Counted from the stretch's first letter, positions 46,611 to 59,212 are shown. The stretch: DNA of 64,000 nucleotides from Zychaea mexicana (GCF_025766255.1 NW_026516664.1:1011158-1075157), one strand, 5' to 3'. The notes: generated by a model not told the origin, from the sequence alone. Numbers and translations: made by a program.

Positions 46611-48917
46611 ATTATGGAAGCCGATGCCCGACTTTTTTTTTTTTTTTTTGTCTCGTCGAAAAGAGGGCCAAAGCTGCTTCCGATAATGGAAGATGGGAGG
46701 ATGATGGTTTTTTGGTCTTTGGAAAACTACCCATTATGGGGAAAGGTCGACTTTTGGGGGGAGGAGGGAGAAGTACGTTTTTGAGGGGGACTGAAAGATG
46801 AGAGAATAACCTTTTCGGGGGGGGCGTGGGGACTGAATCACAGCATCCTAATACAATCGCGATCTCATGTGCGCCTGTCATATATGATCGTGAAAGAGAC
46901 ATCACACCACTGATCCACACTAACAGCTAGAATGAGAGGAGGTCAGCACTGCACCCATTTCGAATTCCACAGCATTCTCATTTCCACTTGTTTTGAGAGT
47001 CATCGCGTGCAACCTAGCGCTTACCGGTGACGAACATAGACCAACTTCTTGGCTCTGACAGCGGGTGGGGGGGGGGGTGGTGGTGGGAGAGGAACAGCGG
47101 TAGCTCTAGAACGATGGATAATATTACTAATCGGAAGCCCTTTGTGTATCACAAGAAGGCAAAGGGAAAGTTCCGGCTCTTGACAGTGTGTGTTCCGATC
47201 ATCCAAGAGGGCGCCGCTTTGCTCCCTTCTGCCAACCCCAATACCCCTTTCTCTGTTTACTACACCTACTTGTATGATGCACGCGTTGGGTCTAAGCCTT
47301 TTTTATCTTTGAACGTAGCAGCATGCAAAAGGTGTAGCTTTTCAAACAGAAAAGCTATATGGCCACTTGGAAGGAGCCCTCCTCTCACTTTTTCTGGAGC
47401 GATGTGCAATTCCAGTCATGCTTCTTTGGAGAAAGATCAGGTCGTACATATGCAACAATGATGGGATATTTTTCTAACCTTGCCATGGCAATACATTATT
47501 GAGTGCCACAACAACCACTGGCGCTGAAAGAAATAAAACGTGGTGGCTGATGAAAACTGGTTTTTTTTTTTTTGTTCGACAAACAGGCGCCTTTGGGGGA
47601 GGGTTATTATGGGCCTATGCACGCCGCTGCACCTTCTGTATGCTGCGGCAGCGATCGGCATAGTACTCTTTCTTTCAACAACATCATGAAAGAGTAACAA
47701 ATATCAGTGAGAATGTGATCAGCCGTTGATGATGATGAAAGTAGACCAAGATGTTCTACTTGTCATGAGTACGACATGTGCCGTGGCAAAAGGTGTAAAG
47801 GGCGCATGGTGAAGGAATCCCAATATATTAGAGTAAGTGCAGGGGCGCGGGAGGGTGGGCCAAGTGTAAGAACGTGGCTATCTGTGTCTGTACAATGGGG
47901 GAGGGGTGCTACGGGATGTTGATCTGGTTGCTGGGTTTCGAACAGCTTCACCATCACCATCATCATCATCAAGTACAACAACAGTAGCAGTGGGGGCGTG
48001 CAAGCAGACCTAACACCATCACTGCTTTAGGTCCGAGAACCTGGAAGGCCGATTGATTGCACACTCCCACACAGATACCGGCTCAACAATCACAATCAAA
48101 GCAATGGTGATGTCCCCCAAGAGTCTTTTCTGGGCGTTCATCATAGTAGTAGATGATACTGCATAGGGAACCAATTACAGTAATGGAACAAAATGCTTGG
48201 CGGTTATTGCTCTCACCAGCGAAGAATTTTCTTTTTTCATTTATCCATTTCGCGCGTGAGTGCAGTGGTAGTACAACATGGTAGAGGTTGGGGGGGGCGG
48301 GACTATGTGGCGCGTTGCATGAAGGCATCATTCATGATGGTATTATATTTTTCTATTACCAATTACAGTAGTGCCAATTAATTAATTAATGTGGTTTTCT
48401 GCCCTCTGAACAGTGCCATGTACGTTTACGGTGCTGGCTGGCCTGTCACTCTGAAGCTTCGAGTCCCGCTACTTCATCCTATCTTCTTTGAGGGATCGAT
48501 CTGCACTTATTGCTTTCTCACGATTAAATATGAGTGGAGGCGCCTCTTAATTAGCTCTCACGAACTCAAAGACTGATCCCTAATGACAATAATACACGCT
48601 GGCATAACTTGACGTATATAGAAACTACAGTCATTGTGTGTGTGTATCGGAATCAATTCAGCAGGTATAAAGTATCTATTACTCGTGTTTATTGGATACG
48701 ACTGTGTGAGCACTGGGTCCTCAGAGACATACTTGCTCGCGTAAGATCTCGAAAGTTCTGTGGCTCTAAAACAACCCTGGCTTGGCAGCAAGTAGCGATG
48801 GGAACAATCAAATCACCACGTTATCAAACATTCAAAGTCAGCTCCGGCTTCCTTTACCTCTGGCCACTTTGTTTTATTAAGCGCACACACAAACACACAC
48901 ACTCACACACACTTACA
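46611..48917. other. Gene-poor region upstream of zinc-finger gene and THOC1
   Basis: Contains homopolymers (T-run near 46630-46650, G-runs near 47065-47080, T-run near 47560-47572), a CAT repeat near 47950-47970 and a CA repeat just before the THOC1 start (48883-48912). Several open frames up to 144 codons (47027-47461) are low-complexity and lack any domain. No gene was called. Confidence 0.45.
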
Positions 48918-51900
48918 ATGCCAATAACACAGCAATTCGATATATACCATGAACGTGTCAGAGACGCCATCCTTCATTGTATTGACGCGTCCCGCTCTTC
49001 TTCTATCACAACAAATACAGCCACGAAAGTTTCATCAGATATAAACCTCGCAGACCTCGAAAATCTAGTGCGATCCAACATTGGCCCACTTGCTAGCAAC
49101 GAGAACGTTTTAAACATCAATCTAATGGACGAAAGACCTGACTGGCGCAAGAGTGCAGCAGAACTTGCTTTTCGTAAAATACTTTTGGATCTTGTGGTAA
49201 GCTTATACAATTGTTTCGCAATCAATGCACTCATCACAAAAACGGATCCACGCATAATCATTGACACACCTACAAAAAGCAACGAGAGCCCGAAACAGCA
49301 CCCGATCATTTCACACATTTATTCAATGTGCTCGATGTCGTACTTGCCACAGTTGAACTGGGTAAGAAAAAAGAAATATCCGAATGAAAAGCTGCAAGAT
49401 GGGTGAGATTAACACCTGCTTTTCTTTTTAAAAGGTTACTTGGAACCTGTTGTGCCGCTCACTTTAATCGAAGAATTACTGGACGTACACACGATCGACG
49501 GATGCGAAAAACTGTTCGATTACATTGAAAAACGAAAAGCACGACTCACGGTGGTTAGTCCCTCGCTCTCTTCTCTCTTCCCTTTCGTCTTCCTGTGCCT
49601 ATCAGCGTCAGCGTGTTTTCCTTGCCCTACCCCGGCATATCACATCAGTTGCAACGCAGATACATTACTTGATCACTCACATATTCTTGCACACGTCTGA
49701 TTTGTTTATACTCGCCCCCTTTTATTCTTCCTTCTACTTGTCCTGCACTTTTGGCAATACACTCTATCTAGAACATGATCCCTGGTCGCGGTAAAGGTCT
49801 TGTCTTGCTTCGCATGTGCAACGAAATGCTCCGTCGTCTCTCCAAAGAAAAGAATACCGTTTTTTGTGGTCGTATCCTGATGTTCCTTGCCAACTCATTC
49901 CCACTGGGCGAGCGCTCAGGTAACGATACTTGCTACATTGTCTCTGTAAAAGCGTGTCTAACAGAATATTTCACTTTTCGTGTAGGTGTCAATTTACGAG
50001 GCGATTTCAATACGGAACCTGTACAATTTGACAAGGACGAAGACGTTGACAATGATCCAAGCTTGACAGGTATATAAAAAAAGGAGGGAAACTGGATGCT
50101 GGAGAGAAAAGAGTAATAAATAACCTTTTGTCGACAGAGGAACAAAAGACATTCTACAAGTTGTTCTGGTCGACCCGGAAATACTTTTCCAACCCACCGA
50201 CAATATTCCAGAGTAACGGCTTCGACGAGTTGCGAAAGGGTGGTGATGCGATTTTGGACCGATTCAAACAAATCTCGAGCAACGAACAAGCAGTTTCGGG
50301 CGACTCCTCAGGCGGCGTCGCTCCCTCTGACCGGGCTGGCAGCAAGCGAAAGCGAAGTGAGGACATGGACATTGACGATACAGAGGACAAAAATACCAGA
50401 GTACAACAGATGCTGGACGACATCAATCGGCAATATCAATTCCCTCGGTTACTGAGTAGTCGAAAACTGTTGGAACTCGAGGTAAAAAAAAAAGAAAAAA
50501 AGCTAAAGATGTGGAGATTAATAAGTGCTTCCTTGTGGTTAGCGGTGGCAACCCCATAATCAGCGAGTTTCCATCAATTAGTAACCTTTTATCATGACAA
50601 TAGATCGAAGATACTCGATTTAGACGGAACGTCATTGTCCAATTTTTGATTCTCTTCCAATACCTCCACGGTTTCACTCAGGCTGAAAAAGAAGATACAC
50701 AAAAGCTATTGAACTCGCGTGGTGCGACAAAACAATCTTTAGTACAGCCTAATTTTACCTTGGAAGGAAAAGAGGTAAGCAGTGGAAAATTGAAGCTGTT
50801 GCTGTTGTTATCATATCAAAGGGCGACAAAGTATCAACAACTACGGAAAAACTCATGCATGGTTTGTATTATATTTCGTAAAAACCAAAAGCTACAATGG
50901 GTTCAGGAAACAGAGAAAAGCATGCTCGACTTGCTTAAACAAACAAAGCCACATGGTGAACTATATACCGATATTGTTGAAACTGTATTACGACACGAAC
51001 GAAACTGGGTATGTATTATGCTTCTACCTATCTGCTTCGTTTTGTTCTTTTTCAATAGAACAAGCTCATTCTCATGGTTATCACTAGATCATCTGGAAAG
51101 CGTCAGGCTGTCCAGCTTTCGAAAAACCGCCTATTACTCGTCCTGACGATATTGAACAAACACGACAAGTAAAACGAAACCGACTCAGAGATGTACGTTC
51201 TCTTTCTGGAAAATAATCTGAGCAACGACATATTAGAGCCCAAGCAAACGTTTTGCTAATATGTTCATCTAGGCATACTTGAGAAGATATCGCTACTTGT
51301 ATGGAAGTCCTGAAATCACCAAAATGTATAGTCAGGAACCGTCGCCACTCACTGGGATCATGCAGTAAGTTTATATTTTGTTGCTGCTGCTGTTGTCAAA
51401 TGGGGGAATAGGCAAGCACACATGTGTATACATACACAAGAGCAGATATTAAAGAAACATAATAGATCAAGGCCGGCACTCCCTGAACCAACTGAAGTCA
51501 TTGATGCAGCACTAGCCAAGGTAGAGCAACAGGAACATGACTTATCCGTTATTGAACGGTTCGACATTGCCAACGGCGCGCTCTTCCAAGCCACCCGCCT
51601 GCTTTTCAGATCCCATGCTGTGCTTATTCCCAAAGTATACAATATCAAAAAAGAGGTGTACAAGGCACTCAAGGAGGCGAAGAAGGAGGGTGACGCTAAT
51701 GGAGAAACAACAACAACAACAACAACAGCCGAAAGACCATCAGCAGCAGCAGCAGCAGCAGCAATAAAGACATCTGTCAGCGTGGATCAGAAGGACGAAC
51801 GCCATTTGGAAGCAGAGATCACTGTACTTAGGAAAACACGTGGACTGATCGTCAACGCAACCTTAGCTGCTGCCGCTGCTCCTCCTGCTGCTGGCACTCC

Positions 51901-51973
51901 TACTACTCCTTCCATTACCGTCACTACTACAACTCCAGCCACGAATGGTGCAGCTACGCCCACGACTGGTTAA
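48918..51973 (+). CDS. THOC1: THO complex subunit 1 (THOC1/Hpr1)
   Basis: About eleven exons from the ATG at 48918 ([20 protein letters not shown]) to TAA at 51971-51973. The first intron joins [11 protein letters not shown] to [20 protein letters not shown]. Conserved blocks follow: [138 protein letters not shown], and [30 protein letters not shown] and FPLxERSGVNLRG are hallmarks of the family. The C-terminal third is low-complexity Thr/Ala with poly-Thr and poly-Ala from triplet repeats. THO binds nascent transcripts, prevents R-loops and recruits export factors as part of TREX. The coding frame upstream of 48918 is open but lacks THOC1 similarity. Confidence 0.93.
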
Positions 51974-54504
51974 ACGCAAACACACACACACACACACACA
52001 CAAACGAATAAAGAAGCTTCATCGATGGACACCTATCTTTCCTCAAATGAAATCATCTCCTCTTTTGCTTATATCAAACATTGCGGTTTTTGGGATGGAA
52101 CGAGGCAACAAATGCTTTCCGTTGCCACGGACCTTTCTTGTTTGTATCGTTGTACCTTTCCAAAGTCGTTATATTGAGTGCCCCTTCCTCCCACCTTTTT
52201 GTTTTCGCTAGAATGCACCAGGCTCGCTTTAGGTTCCTTTTTGCAATTCAAGAACAAATGTAATATAGTTTTCTTCTTCTTCCTTCTTTGTCTCTGATAC
52301 AGACACATGCATTAGAATTCTGTTAAACGGCAAATAATATTATTCGTATCGGGTTAGGAGGCTGCGGGTAATGGTGACATTGATGATGATGGTGGCGGCA
52401 CACACAGGTAGATACTTATTGCAGATGGAAGATCTAGAAAGGTCTGTGGCGCAATGTATTCATGCATGAATGTTGTTGGCTGGCTTAAAAAAAGTGCTCA
52501 GCCCAAAAAGATCTCGACTATTTTAGCAATAGCCATTGTTTAATTTCTAGGTGTGACTATACTTATCCACTAGCGTTGAGCCTCTTTTGCAGCTGTGCTA
52601 TATGTCTGCACAACTGATGCGTATCTCCATGGTAATATATTAATTACACTACATTTTGCAGCTGTAGTAGCAGTAGGTAGTGATCAAGTAGAGCCTAGGT
52701 TCTAACCCGTTTGTGCGTCACCATCTTTACTAAGCCTACATCATGTAATGCCTACCATTTTTGTGCAACCATAAGATCGATTGGATAGGTAATATACCCA
52801 GTTGCAAAAGTATACAATACGCGGCTCTAAATTTAGGCTTCCATTCACTTATTATCAAAACTTCGACTCCACCTTTAAATCCTAATATCTTTTCAAAATT
52901 ACAGTTTGGCCGCTTGTACATTTAGATGATGTTAGCACTTTATAATATGTCGATAATTATGTCATGTACAGCGCTATTATTATGCTTGCATGTTAAACAT
53001 GGCCAAAGGATTTATTCACTTCCTTCTTCCAACCCTGTACGCTTTAACCCACTGAAAACAGAACCTGAGCAAATCGTCAGAGACACACACTATCAAGGAA
53101 AACAGCATCCAAATCCAGGAGAGTACTGTACATTCTAGATGCCAAAAAAGAAACCAACAGTGCGGTAAGTGTTCTCTTTCTTTATATAAAAGGTAACGTA
53201 AAACAGGCACCACTTAAGGACGATGGGAGACCATTATAAAACACTACAGTGCAACACACGTTTTACGTTGAAATTGCATCTACATTATCCCGTGTATCCG
53301 CCGAACCCAGTGTGTATAGGTAGGGACACTTCATTCGCTTACTGCTGTGTTACAGTCTATGGAAGCCAACGATGAGATTCATGTTTAAAACTGGTGAATT
53401 GGGAAACGTATCATGGGCTCAAAACTCTAAAAATGTCACATGTACTCGCTTCAAATTATACATATATACAATGGATGAGGACAGAAAAAAAAAACAAAAC
53501 TTGACGCCTGCATGACTGTGAGATGACCAACATCGATCTTGCTAGACTGGACTTTTTTCGAATTGGATCTCACCAAATACAAAAGTCGTCATGCGAACTT
53601 TCCAAATTGAGAAATGAGACTACAGCAGTATGTCGATCTATTGTTGTTACCTATAAACGGACATGCCTCTCTCTCTCTCTATCCACAGAGAGTATAGTAG
53701 AGAGGTATGTGTCCTTCAAACTGGCTCACGACCGGTCGTGTAGTACTGCTATACAAAAAAGTTGAATGGTGCGACAAGTGCTCCTATATATGTTGACGTA
53801 GTACACTGATGCTGATAGATAGAGATGTACATGCCTTTATCCCCGTTTATATTTGTCCATGTCTGAAAGTAATGAAAAAGACGTGACAAGGCTTGGGTTT
53901 AATATATGATAAGGATCAGGTTTGTCACAGGTGGGGAAACACGTAGCCCTGTCACTTGGCGTGTGCTCTGTTCGTGTGTTCGTTGGTGGTTAGCATTGGA
54001 AAAGAAACACTAGAACGTTCGTTGTCGTCGCCAACGCGGAGCTGTTCTTGTGGTGGGACAGCGTCAAAGCCCACCAGGAATTTACAGTACACCACAGCAA
54101 TCGGTACGTTAAACGTTACACGGGCTCCGTAGCAGGCGGAAGGATAGCACGGTATCTATTTGTTCGAGAATAGGCTCGTCCACCAACACAGAGTTAGCCA
54201 ATGGTGGGACAGATCCTCTCTCTATCTCGCTCTTGCTCCTTAAATGTTCTCTGCGACGACCGACGACAGAGGGTATGCAACTTTACAAAACAAAAGACTG
54301 CGCCTCACATTTATTACACATCTTGATGTGCCATGCATGTGCAACCCGGACAGACCCGTATTTGGACATTTTTTAACTCGCTTTATATAAATGTGTATAT
54401 ATAAAGCTGTGCGTTTTTCCTTTTGATCTCCCACCCTCTCTCTCTCTCTCTTTTTTTTCTCTTCTCCTTTGACTTGTCGGTTTGATCCGATCCACTCTGT
54501 AATC
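51974..54504. other. Intergenic region between THOC1 and UPF0658 gene
   Basis: A CA repeat (51978-52001) and AATAAA near 52006 follow the THOC1 stop. AT-rich sequence continues without recognisable genes. A 70-codon open frame at 52926-53138 begins with a hydrophobic stretch and one on the minus strand near 54130-53955 (VTFNVPIAVVYCKFLVGFDA) looks protein-like, but neither has enough support. A CT repeat lies near 54433-54450 just before the next gene. Confidence 0.4.
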
Positions 54505-56476
54505 ATGTTTTGGTCACGTAGCAATCCCTTGTTTAAAACCAACGACTCTATAATGACCATCGCACTCGTCTCTGTTGAAGCCGTCCTAATATGTTTCCTA
54601 GAAGGGTTCGTCGTTATGAATCACTTGCAGCTTGTTAGTAATTGTTCGATGGATCGCAGTGGCGAAGGTATGGAAAAAACAGGGAAGGGAGGGAAAAACA
54701 AGTGTGCACGGTGTTTTGACACCGAAGAAAAAAAGACGCACGCACGCTGCTGCTGCTGCTGGGTCAATATATAGCACTATGCAAAGATATTAAAAGACAA
54801 TGCCAACAAATCATATTATAGGCGTAAGCGAATCTGATTTGATCTACCACTCGCTTTTTATCGTCGCTCAAGTATTTCAAATCTTGCTCTGTGCTGACGC
54901 ACTTTATCAGAAAAATACTGGTACGTGAAATGGGTTAGCCCGAAAGTGGGCTTAGGAAAACAAGCAAAACATCTGACATGTCCCCCTTCTCCCCCACTCT
55001 CTTTCTCCACAGCCCAGTTGTGTACTTTGGTTGCCTTTGGCTTTCTTGTTGTTGGTAAGTATCCTTTGAGGTCAAGTTGACGTTGAGGATGAGAGAAGAA
55101 GAGACAAGACTCTGTAATGGTATTAGCGGCAGTGAGTGCTTAGGCTGGTGATATTGGGCAGGAAATGGTATAGCGTAGGTTACAGCACCATCCGTACTAC
55201 CTTCATCGGCCTAACATTGAACCTCCTTTCTTTCCTTTTGTAGTGTAAGCAAGATCGATTTGCCAAACAAAGAAGCATTAGCATACATGCCAATCTAACA
55301 TTAAAATTGCCTTTTGTTGTTTCATCATATAGCTATGGCGGGATTCAGCTCGAACAGCATATGATTCTGGAAGATGTTGGCTGGTAAACGAAAGAAGAAA
55401 CGACACGTGATGTTTGGAGGTGGAGAGACCGTTGTACTAATGTTGTTGTATTGAACTTGCTACTAGCGGTCCAGAGATACCTTGGACGCCAGTCGATCCA
55501 CGATGGTCAGCGACTCCTGCTGGTCAAGAAATTGCTCTTGCGTACTACCGTAGCAAAATGCGCCCACTGGAATACGCTATTATCGCATTGATTCCGAGCT
55601 TCTTTATCGTCATTGCATTCTTTACGTGGAGACTTCGCAAGGAGTTTGCTTGGGATAATTACCGAAACTTTTCCGCTGATATGAGGTAAATGATGGCGAT
55701 GACTGGTAGCTTAGGAGGGGCTGGGTGTGGGCGGGCGTTGCGAAGCAATGAAGGTTGGAATATGTACCATCGAGGCAGAAAGAAAGCACGTCCATTATTC
55801 ATACTTTTTACAATAACGTACATGTAGAATCCGCAATGCTTTGATCATCACCAGTGTCTTATTGACGCTTTTAAAGCTTGACTTTTACTTTGTCTTCTCC
55901 TACGCTGCCCAGCTGATTCCGTCACAAAAGCTCCAATATGACGAGACGATTACTGAGACGGTACTTGTATTTGTCCTGGGAGCACTTGGGCTGAGCGTGG
56001 CCATGCTTGCTGTCTACCGAGAAAGCATGTACATGATGGGTGCCTTTATTGTGGGCTGTGTTGTAGCGGTCGCATACCTCATTTATTCTCTCGTCCGAAT
56101 CACGATTCCTCGAACAGGAGGCGATCCTTACGAGTTCACGCGTCGTTTCCTCATATTTACTGTGGTGGTTGCCCTGTTTTTGATCCTACTTACCATGTCA
56201 GTAGCCGTTAAAGGGTTCTTGAACCTGAAAAATGGAATCCGTGTCTTTTCACACAAATCGGCGCAAAAAGATAAGCACCGCGACCCCAATCTGCCGATTG
56301 ACCAGTCTTCTTCTATTGATGAATTGGAGATGGCTGAGCACCAGTCGGAGCAAAGATTCATCAAACAAGACAAGACCTTGCTGCAGGATCAGGAAGAGGA
56401 GGAACATCACCATAACAGTCATGCGAATAACAATTCGAGAAAACATCCTAACGATGATATGTGGACTATCGAATAG
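54505..56476 (+). CDS. UPF0658 Golgi-type multi-pass membrane protein
   Basis: From the ATG at 54505 ([20 protein letters not shown]) to TAG at 56474-56476. The protein has about seven membrane helices: [131 protein letters not shown] and [16 protein letters not shown]. The pattern of ALYQKNT, then [20 protein letters not shown] and [13 protein letters not shown] matches the fungal UPF0658 family (S. pombe homologue assigned to the Golgi). The acidic His-rich tail ends DDMWTIE. The molecular function is unknown. Between the third and fourth helix exons the frame is restored only by a 1-nt exon at 55244 or by a weaker donor at 55059. See the separate finding. Confidence 0.85.
55244..55244 (+). 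other. Putative one-nucleotide exon of the UPF0658 gene
   Basis: The exon ending 55054 (GTT GTT G, donor GTAAGT) and the exon starting 55333 (C TAT GGC GGG, acceptor CATATAG) are out of frame by one base. Between them, TTTTGTAG-T-GTAAGC places a strong acceptor and a strong donor exactly one base apart. Including that T gives GTC and a continuous helix [13 protein letters not shown]. The alternative is a donor at 55059 (AA, then GTATCC), giving GN in place of V. Confidence 0.4.
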
Positions 56477-57240
56477 CTGGCATAGTGGTAGTGCTCACAT
56501 ATCTGGTACTATCTTTGAAAAACCCCTTCATATATATTGATATATACCCCAATCATCGCTTTCCATTACTATCATTATTATTGTTATTGTTCGTCAAAAT
56601 CACCTCCTCCCTTGTTTTTATATCTGATGTAATATGTATAGTTTATAGTTCTATTTTATATTATTGTCATTAAATCAATGCACTATATACGTGTCTAAAG
56701 TAGCCAAATACAAAATTGTGTGTCCTCCCTTCAAACATTCCAAGAGAATTCATACTCACTATTTTCTATATCAGAATACACTCGTTAATCAATAAATCAG
56801 GTATACGCACGAGCACATCTCACTTACTATTAGAATATGTTTAAAATTCGGTGGTATTCAATGTCGTCACTGTGAGCACAATATCTGAACCTATATATTT
56901 ACTCGAGACAGATATGGTGGGGAGTTTAGAGCTCATTTCAATGGAAACTTGCCTACATAGTTTACTATATAGCTGGATTTTTTATTACGGATTATCCAGC
57001 TTATGTAAGCAGTAGCAGTACGATTGCCATTATATCATGAATGTGGAAGATCTTACACCTGTACAACGAGGGGCGGCTATAAGCCGATACTGTATGGACT
57101 GACGCAATATGATGCATAGGCGTATGTCGTTAGTGATCTCTTGATATCCTTTACGATAATTTAGAAAGAGAAGGTCTGCTTATGATGCACTTAGAATGGA
57201 TGTTTTGTCACAAAAAAAAAAAAAAGCACCTGGCAGTGGC
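56477..57240. other. UPF0658 3' region and AT-rich intergenic sequence
   Basis: AT-rich, with an A-run near 57212-57226. A short plus-strand stretch near 56850 reads GGIQCRHCEHN followed by RYGGEFRAHFNGN, perhaps from a mobile element. No gene was called. Confidence 0.4.
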
Positions 57241-57546
57241 AGGTGGAAACGAGCGGATGGGCGATGATAGCGGATAGTGTTATGCAAGCTAATCAATACT
57301 TATCATCAGCTGGTTCGGGCACCGTTTCACTGTGCCGATCCACGCCTGCCGGCTATCGCACATGCGATGAAGACTGCTGTCTTCGCACGTCGCTTTTGCT
57401 CCCAAATCAAAACCACTCTTCTATGCATCGCCATCGTTCAAGCGATCTGGTCAGCACATTGGTTTTTCATATTCGAAGGCCACCCTTTCATTCCGCAGGC
57501 AGTAGCTGCTCATGCCACTGCCATCTATCACCGCACATATAAATAG
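57241..57546 (+). mobile_element. Fragment of LINE C-terminus
   Basis: The plus-strand frame reads FCSQIKTTLLCIAIVQAIWS, then AHWFFIFEGHPFIPQAVAAH and ATAIYHRTYK with a stop. The I-W-x-x-H-W-x-x-I-F-x-x-x-P-F-I-P pattern is that of the region after the zinc knuckle at the very end of LINE ORF2 in Mucorales as I remember it. Its upstream part is frameshifted, and no RT is present. A second, independent and 5'-truncated copy is the likely origin, opposite in strand to the element at 41-44 kb. Confidence is limited by the short length. Confidence 0.4.
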
Positions 57547-57769
57547 GTTTCTCTTTTCCGTCACTTCTCTGTTCCTCATTTTCTCATACATGTATTCACA
57601 CCCAATAGTCCGTCACTCCTCTGGACACTCTGTTGGGAATAAGTTCTGCCTCCAGACCATAAAAAAAAATACTTATGATCAGAATGATTGGGCGTGTACT
57701 AGTTTTGGTTAGCGCCAAGCTCAAGCCAGGGATCAAAGGGTCTCGGTACAGTGTCTACCGTCAATGTTG

Positions 57770-58200
57770 CTTATGTTGAATACGAGATTATTTTTGGATT
57801 TATACCGCGTCGATATTGGCCGGTGAACAATAGCTTCGGATGATAACGATATATTCGCGCAAGGTGTTCGGCGAAATATACATCATTTTTGGTTTGGAGT
57901 AAGTATGTGCTGAATGGTCGTATCCAGCTTCCTGATGGGATAAATGAGCCATTGTAGAAAGTCTCGGCCGTTGTTGGATTAACCATGGTGCGATGTGGTG
58001 GCGTGTGTAACAAACAAAAGACGCACTCTTAATCAAGTATCAAGTATATACCCACGATCCCTCAAGCCCGCAATGATGGAGGTGGCCAACTTAAAATAGA
58101 GTGTCAAGAGCATGGCTGTTTTCAACATAGTATGCGTGTCATCCTGTATACAGGCTGCTTCAATATTTGGCTTGGTCATTTTATCAACCACTTCCCTCAG
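57770..58200 (-). pseudogene. Decayed coding fragment, unidentified (possibly mobile-element protein)
   Basis: The minus strand reads LREVVDKMTKPNIEAACIQD, then DTHTMLKTAMLLTLYFKLAT, IIAGLRDRGYILDT and a stop. In shifted frames it continues with NPTTAETFYNGSFIPSG or MYISPNTLREYIVII up to 57780. Composition is protein-like, but I recognise no family. The surrounding debris suggests a transposable element. Confidence 0.3.
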
Positions 58201-58374
58201 CTGATGTATGATACATGTGAAAAAAAAAGATGAGAAAAAAAGAAAACAAAGTGTGAAAGTAACAAAAAAAAGTGTGATCGTGTTGCTATTGCTGCCTGTA
58301 TTTTTAGCACGGGCCTGGACGTGTTTTTTTAAGACCAAACAAAAAATTTTTTCTTCACTCTTTCTTCTCTTCAC

Positions 58375-58520
58375 TTTTCTTTTCCCTTCACTCCCTTGGA
58401 TCCTCCTGGTCTTTCTCTTGGCTCTTCCCTTGGTTCTGGTCTTCCCCTCGCTCTGGCTCTTCCCTTGGTCCTGGTCTTGCCTCTGTCGGTCCTGGTCTCA
58501 GCCTTTTTCCCGTGGTCCCC
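58375..58520. repeat. Degenerate CT/TGG-rich tandem tract
   Basis: Imperfect units of about 18 nt resembling CTTCCCTTGGTTCTGGT recur across this stretch. It forms a strongly strand-biased pyrimidine/GT-rich block and precedes the 14-bp minisatellite. Confidence 0.5.
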
Positions 58521-58750
58521 CTGGCTGCCTACAACCGGTCCCTGCTTTGGGCTGTCCAGTCTGGCGTTCAACGGTGTTGGCCACAACCGATCTTCAGGCG
58601 AGATCAGAGGACGGAGAAATCCTTTTCGGTTTCTCGCCATAGAAATATGGTAGTGTCCTTTCGGTTGGATGCCTTGTCTGCTGGTCTGGTCTGGTCTGCC
58701 ATGGTGGGGGTCGCAATGAGGAGCCAGGTGCCACTGTAGATTGCGTTGGA

Positions 58751-58904
58751 CTCTCGGCAATCGACTCTCGGCATTTGACTCTCGACAATCGACGCTCGGC
58801 ATTCGACTCTCGGCATTCGACTCTCAGCGATCAACTCTCTGGCATTCGACTCTCGGCATTCGACTCTCGGCAATCGACACTCGGCAATCGACACTCGGCA
58901 ATCA
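58751..58904. repeat. 14-bp minisatellite, about 11 copies
   Basis: The unit CTCTCGGCATTCGA (with A/T variation in the middle) repeats about eleven times. One copy has an extra base and the last ones drift (CACTCGGCAATCGA). Because 14 is not a multiple of three, the open frames across it on both strands are by-products. Confidence 0.85.
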
Positions 58905-58980
58905 GCTCCCAGCTTCAGTGTTCGGCTCCCAGCATCCGAGTATCCAGTAAGCAGCTCCTCCAGCATTCGACAACAGCAGC

Positions 58981-59130
58981 AAATTTTTTTTTTTCTTTTT
59001 TGGGTGTTTCGAGAGTCAATTCTTCCCCTACCCCCACCCCTTCCCTTTCCTCTTCCCTTTCCTCTTCCCCGTCTACCCTTCCGTCTACCCTTCCATCTTC
59101 CTTCCGTCCTTCCCTTCCCCCTTCCCCACT
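58981..59130. repeat. Polypyrimidine tract
   Basis: A T-run at about 58985-58999 is followed by roughly 100 bases of almost pure C/T (59027-59128), built from CCCTTTCCTCTT-like units. It could form triplex DNA. No coding meaning is apparent. Confidence 0.6.
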
Positions 59131-59212
59131 CACAGGCAATCCACAACCGATTGCTTGCACTTGACTCTCGAAACGTAGTGTACGTCATGGTTCCCACTCG
59201 TTTGTACCATGA

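Noticed and set aside
47027..47461. 144-codon plus-strand open frame
   Set aside because: It begins in a G-run and encodes low-complexity sequence with no recognisable domain.
48609..48917. In-frame upstream extension of THOC1
   Set aside because: The sequence has no similarity to the family and crosses a CA repeat. The ATG at 48918 gives the expected N-terminus.
52926..53138. 70-codon open frame with hydrophobic N-terminus, possible secreted peptide
   Set aside because: No splice or promoter support and no recognised family. Its length is expected by chance in AT-rich sequence.
53955..54135. Minus-strand frame VTFNVPIAVVYCKFLVGFDA in the UPF0658 upstream region
   Set aside because: It lacks a start, and no upstream exon could be found. 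Kept only as a remark in the intergenic entry.
58604..59197. 197-codon minus-strand open frame with Arg/Gly-rich and ECR-rich repeats
   Set aside because: It is created by the 14-bp minisatellite and the polypyrimidine tract, and similar frames exist on the other strand.
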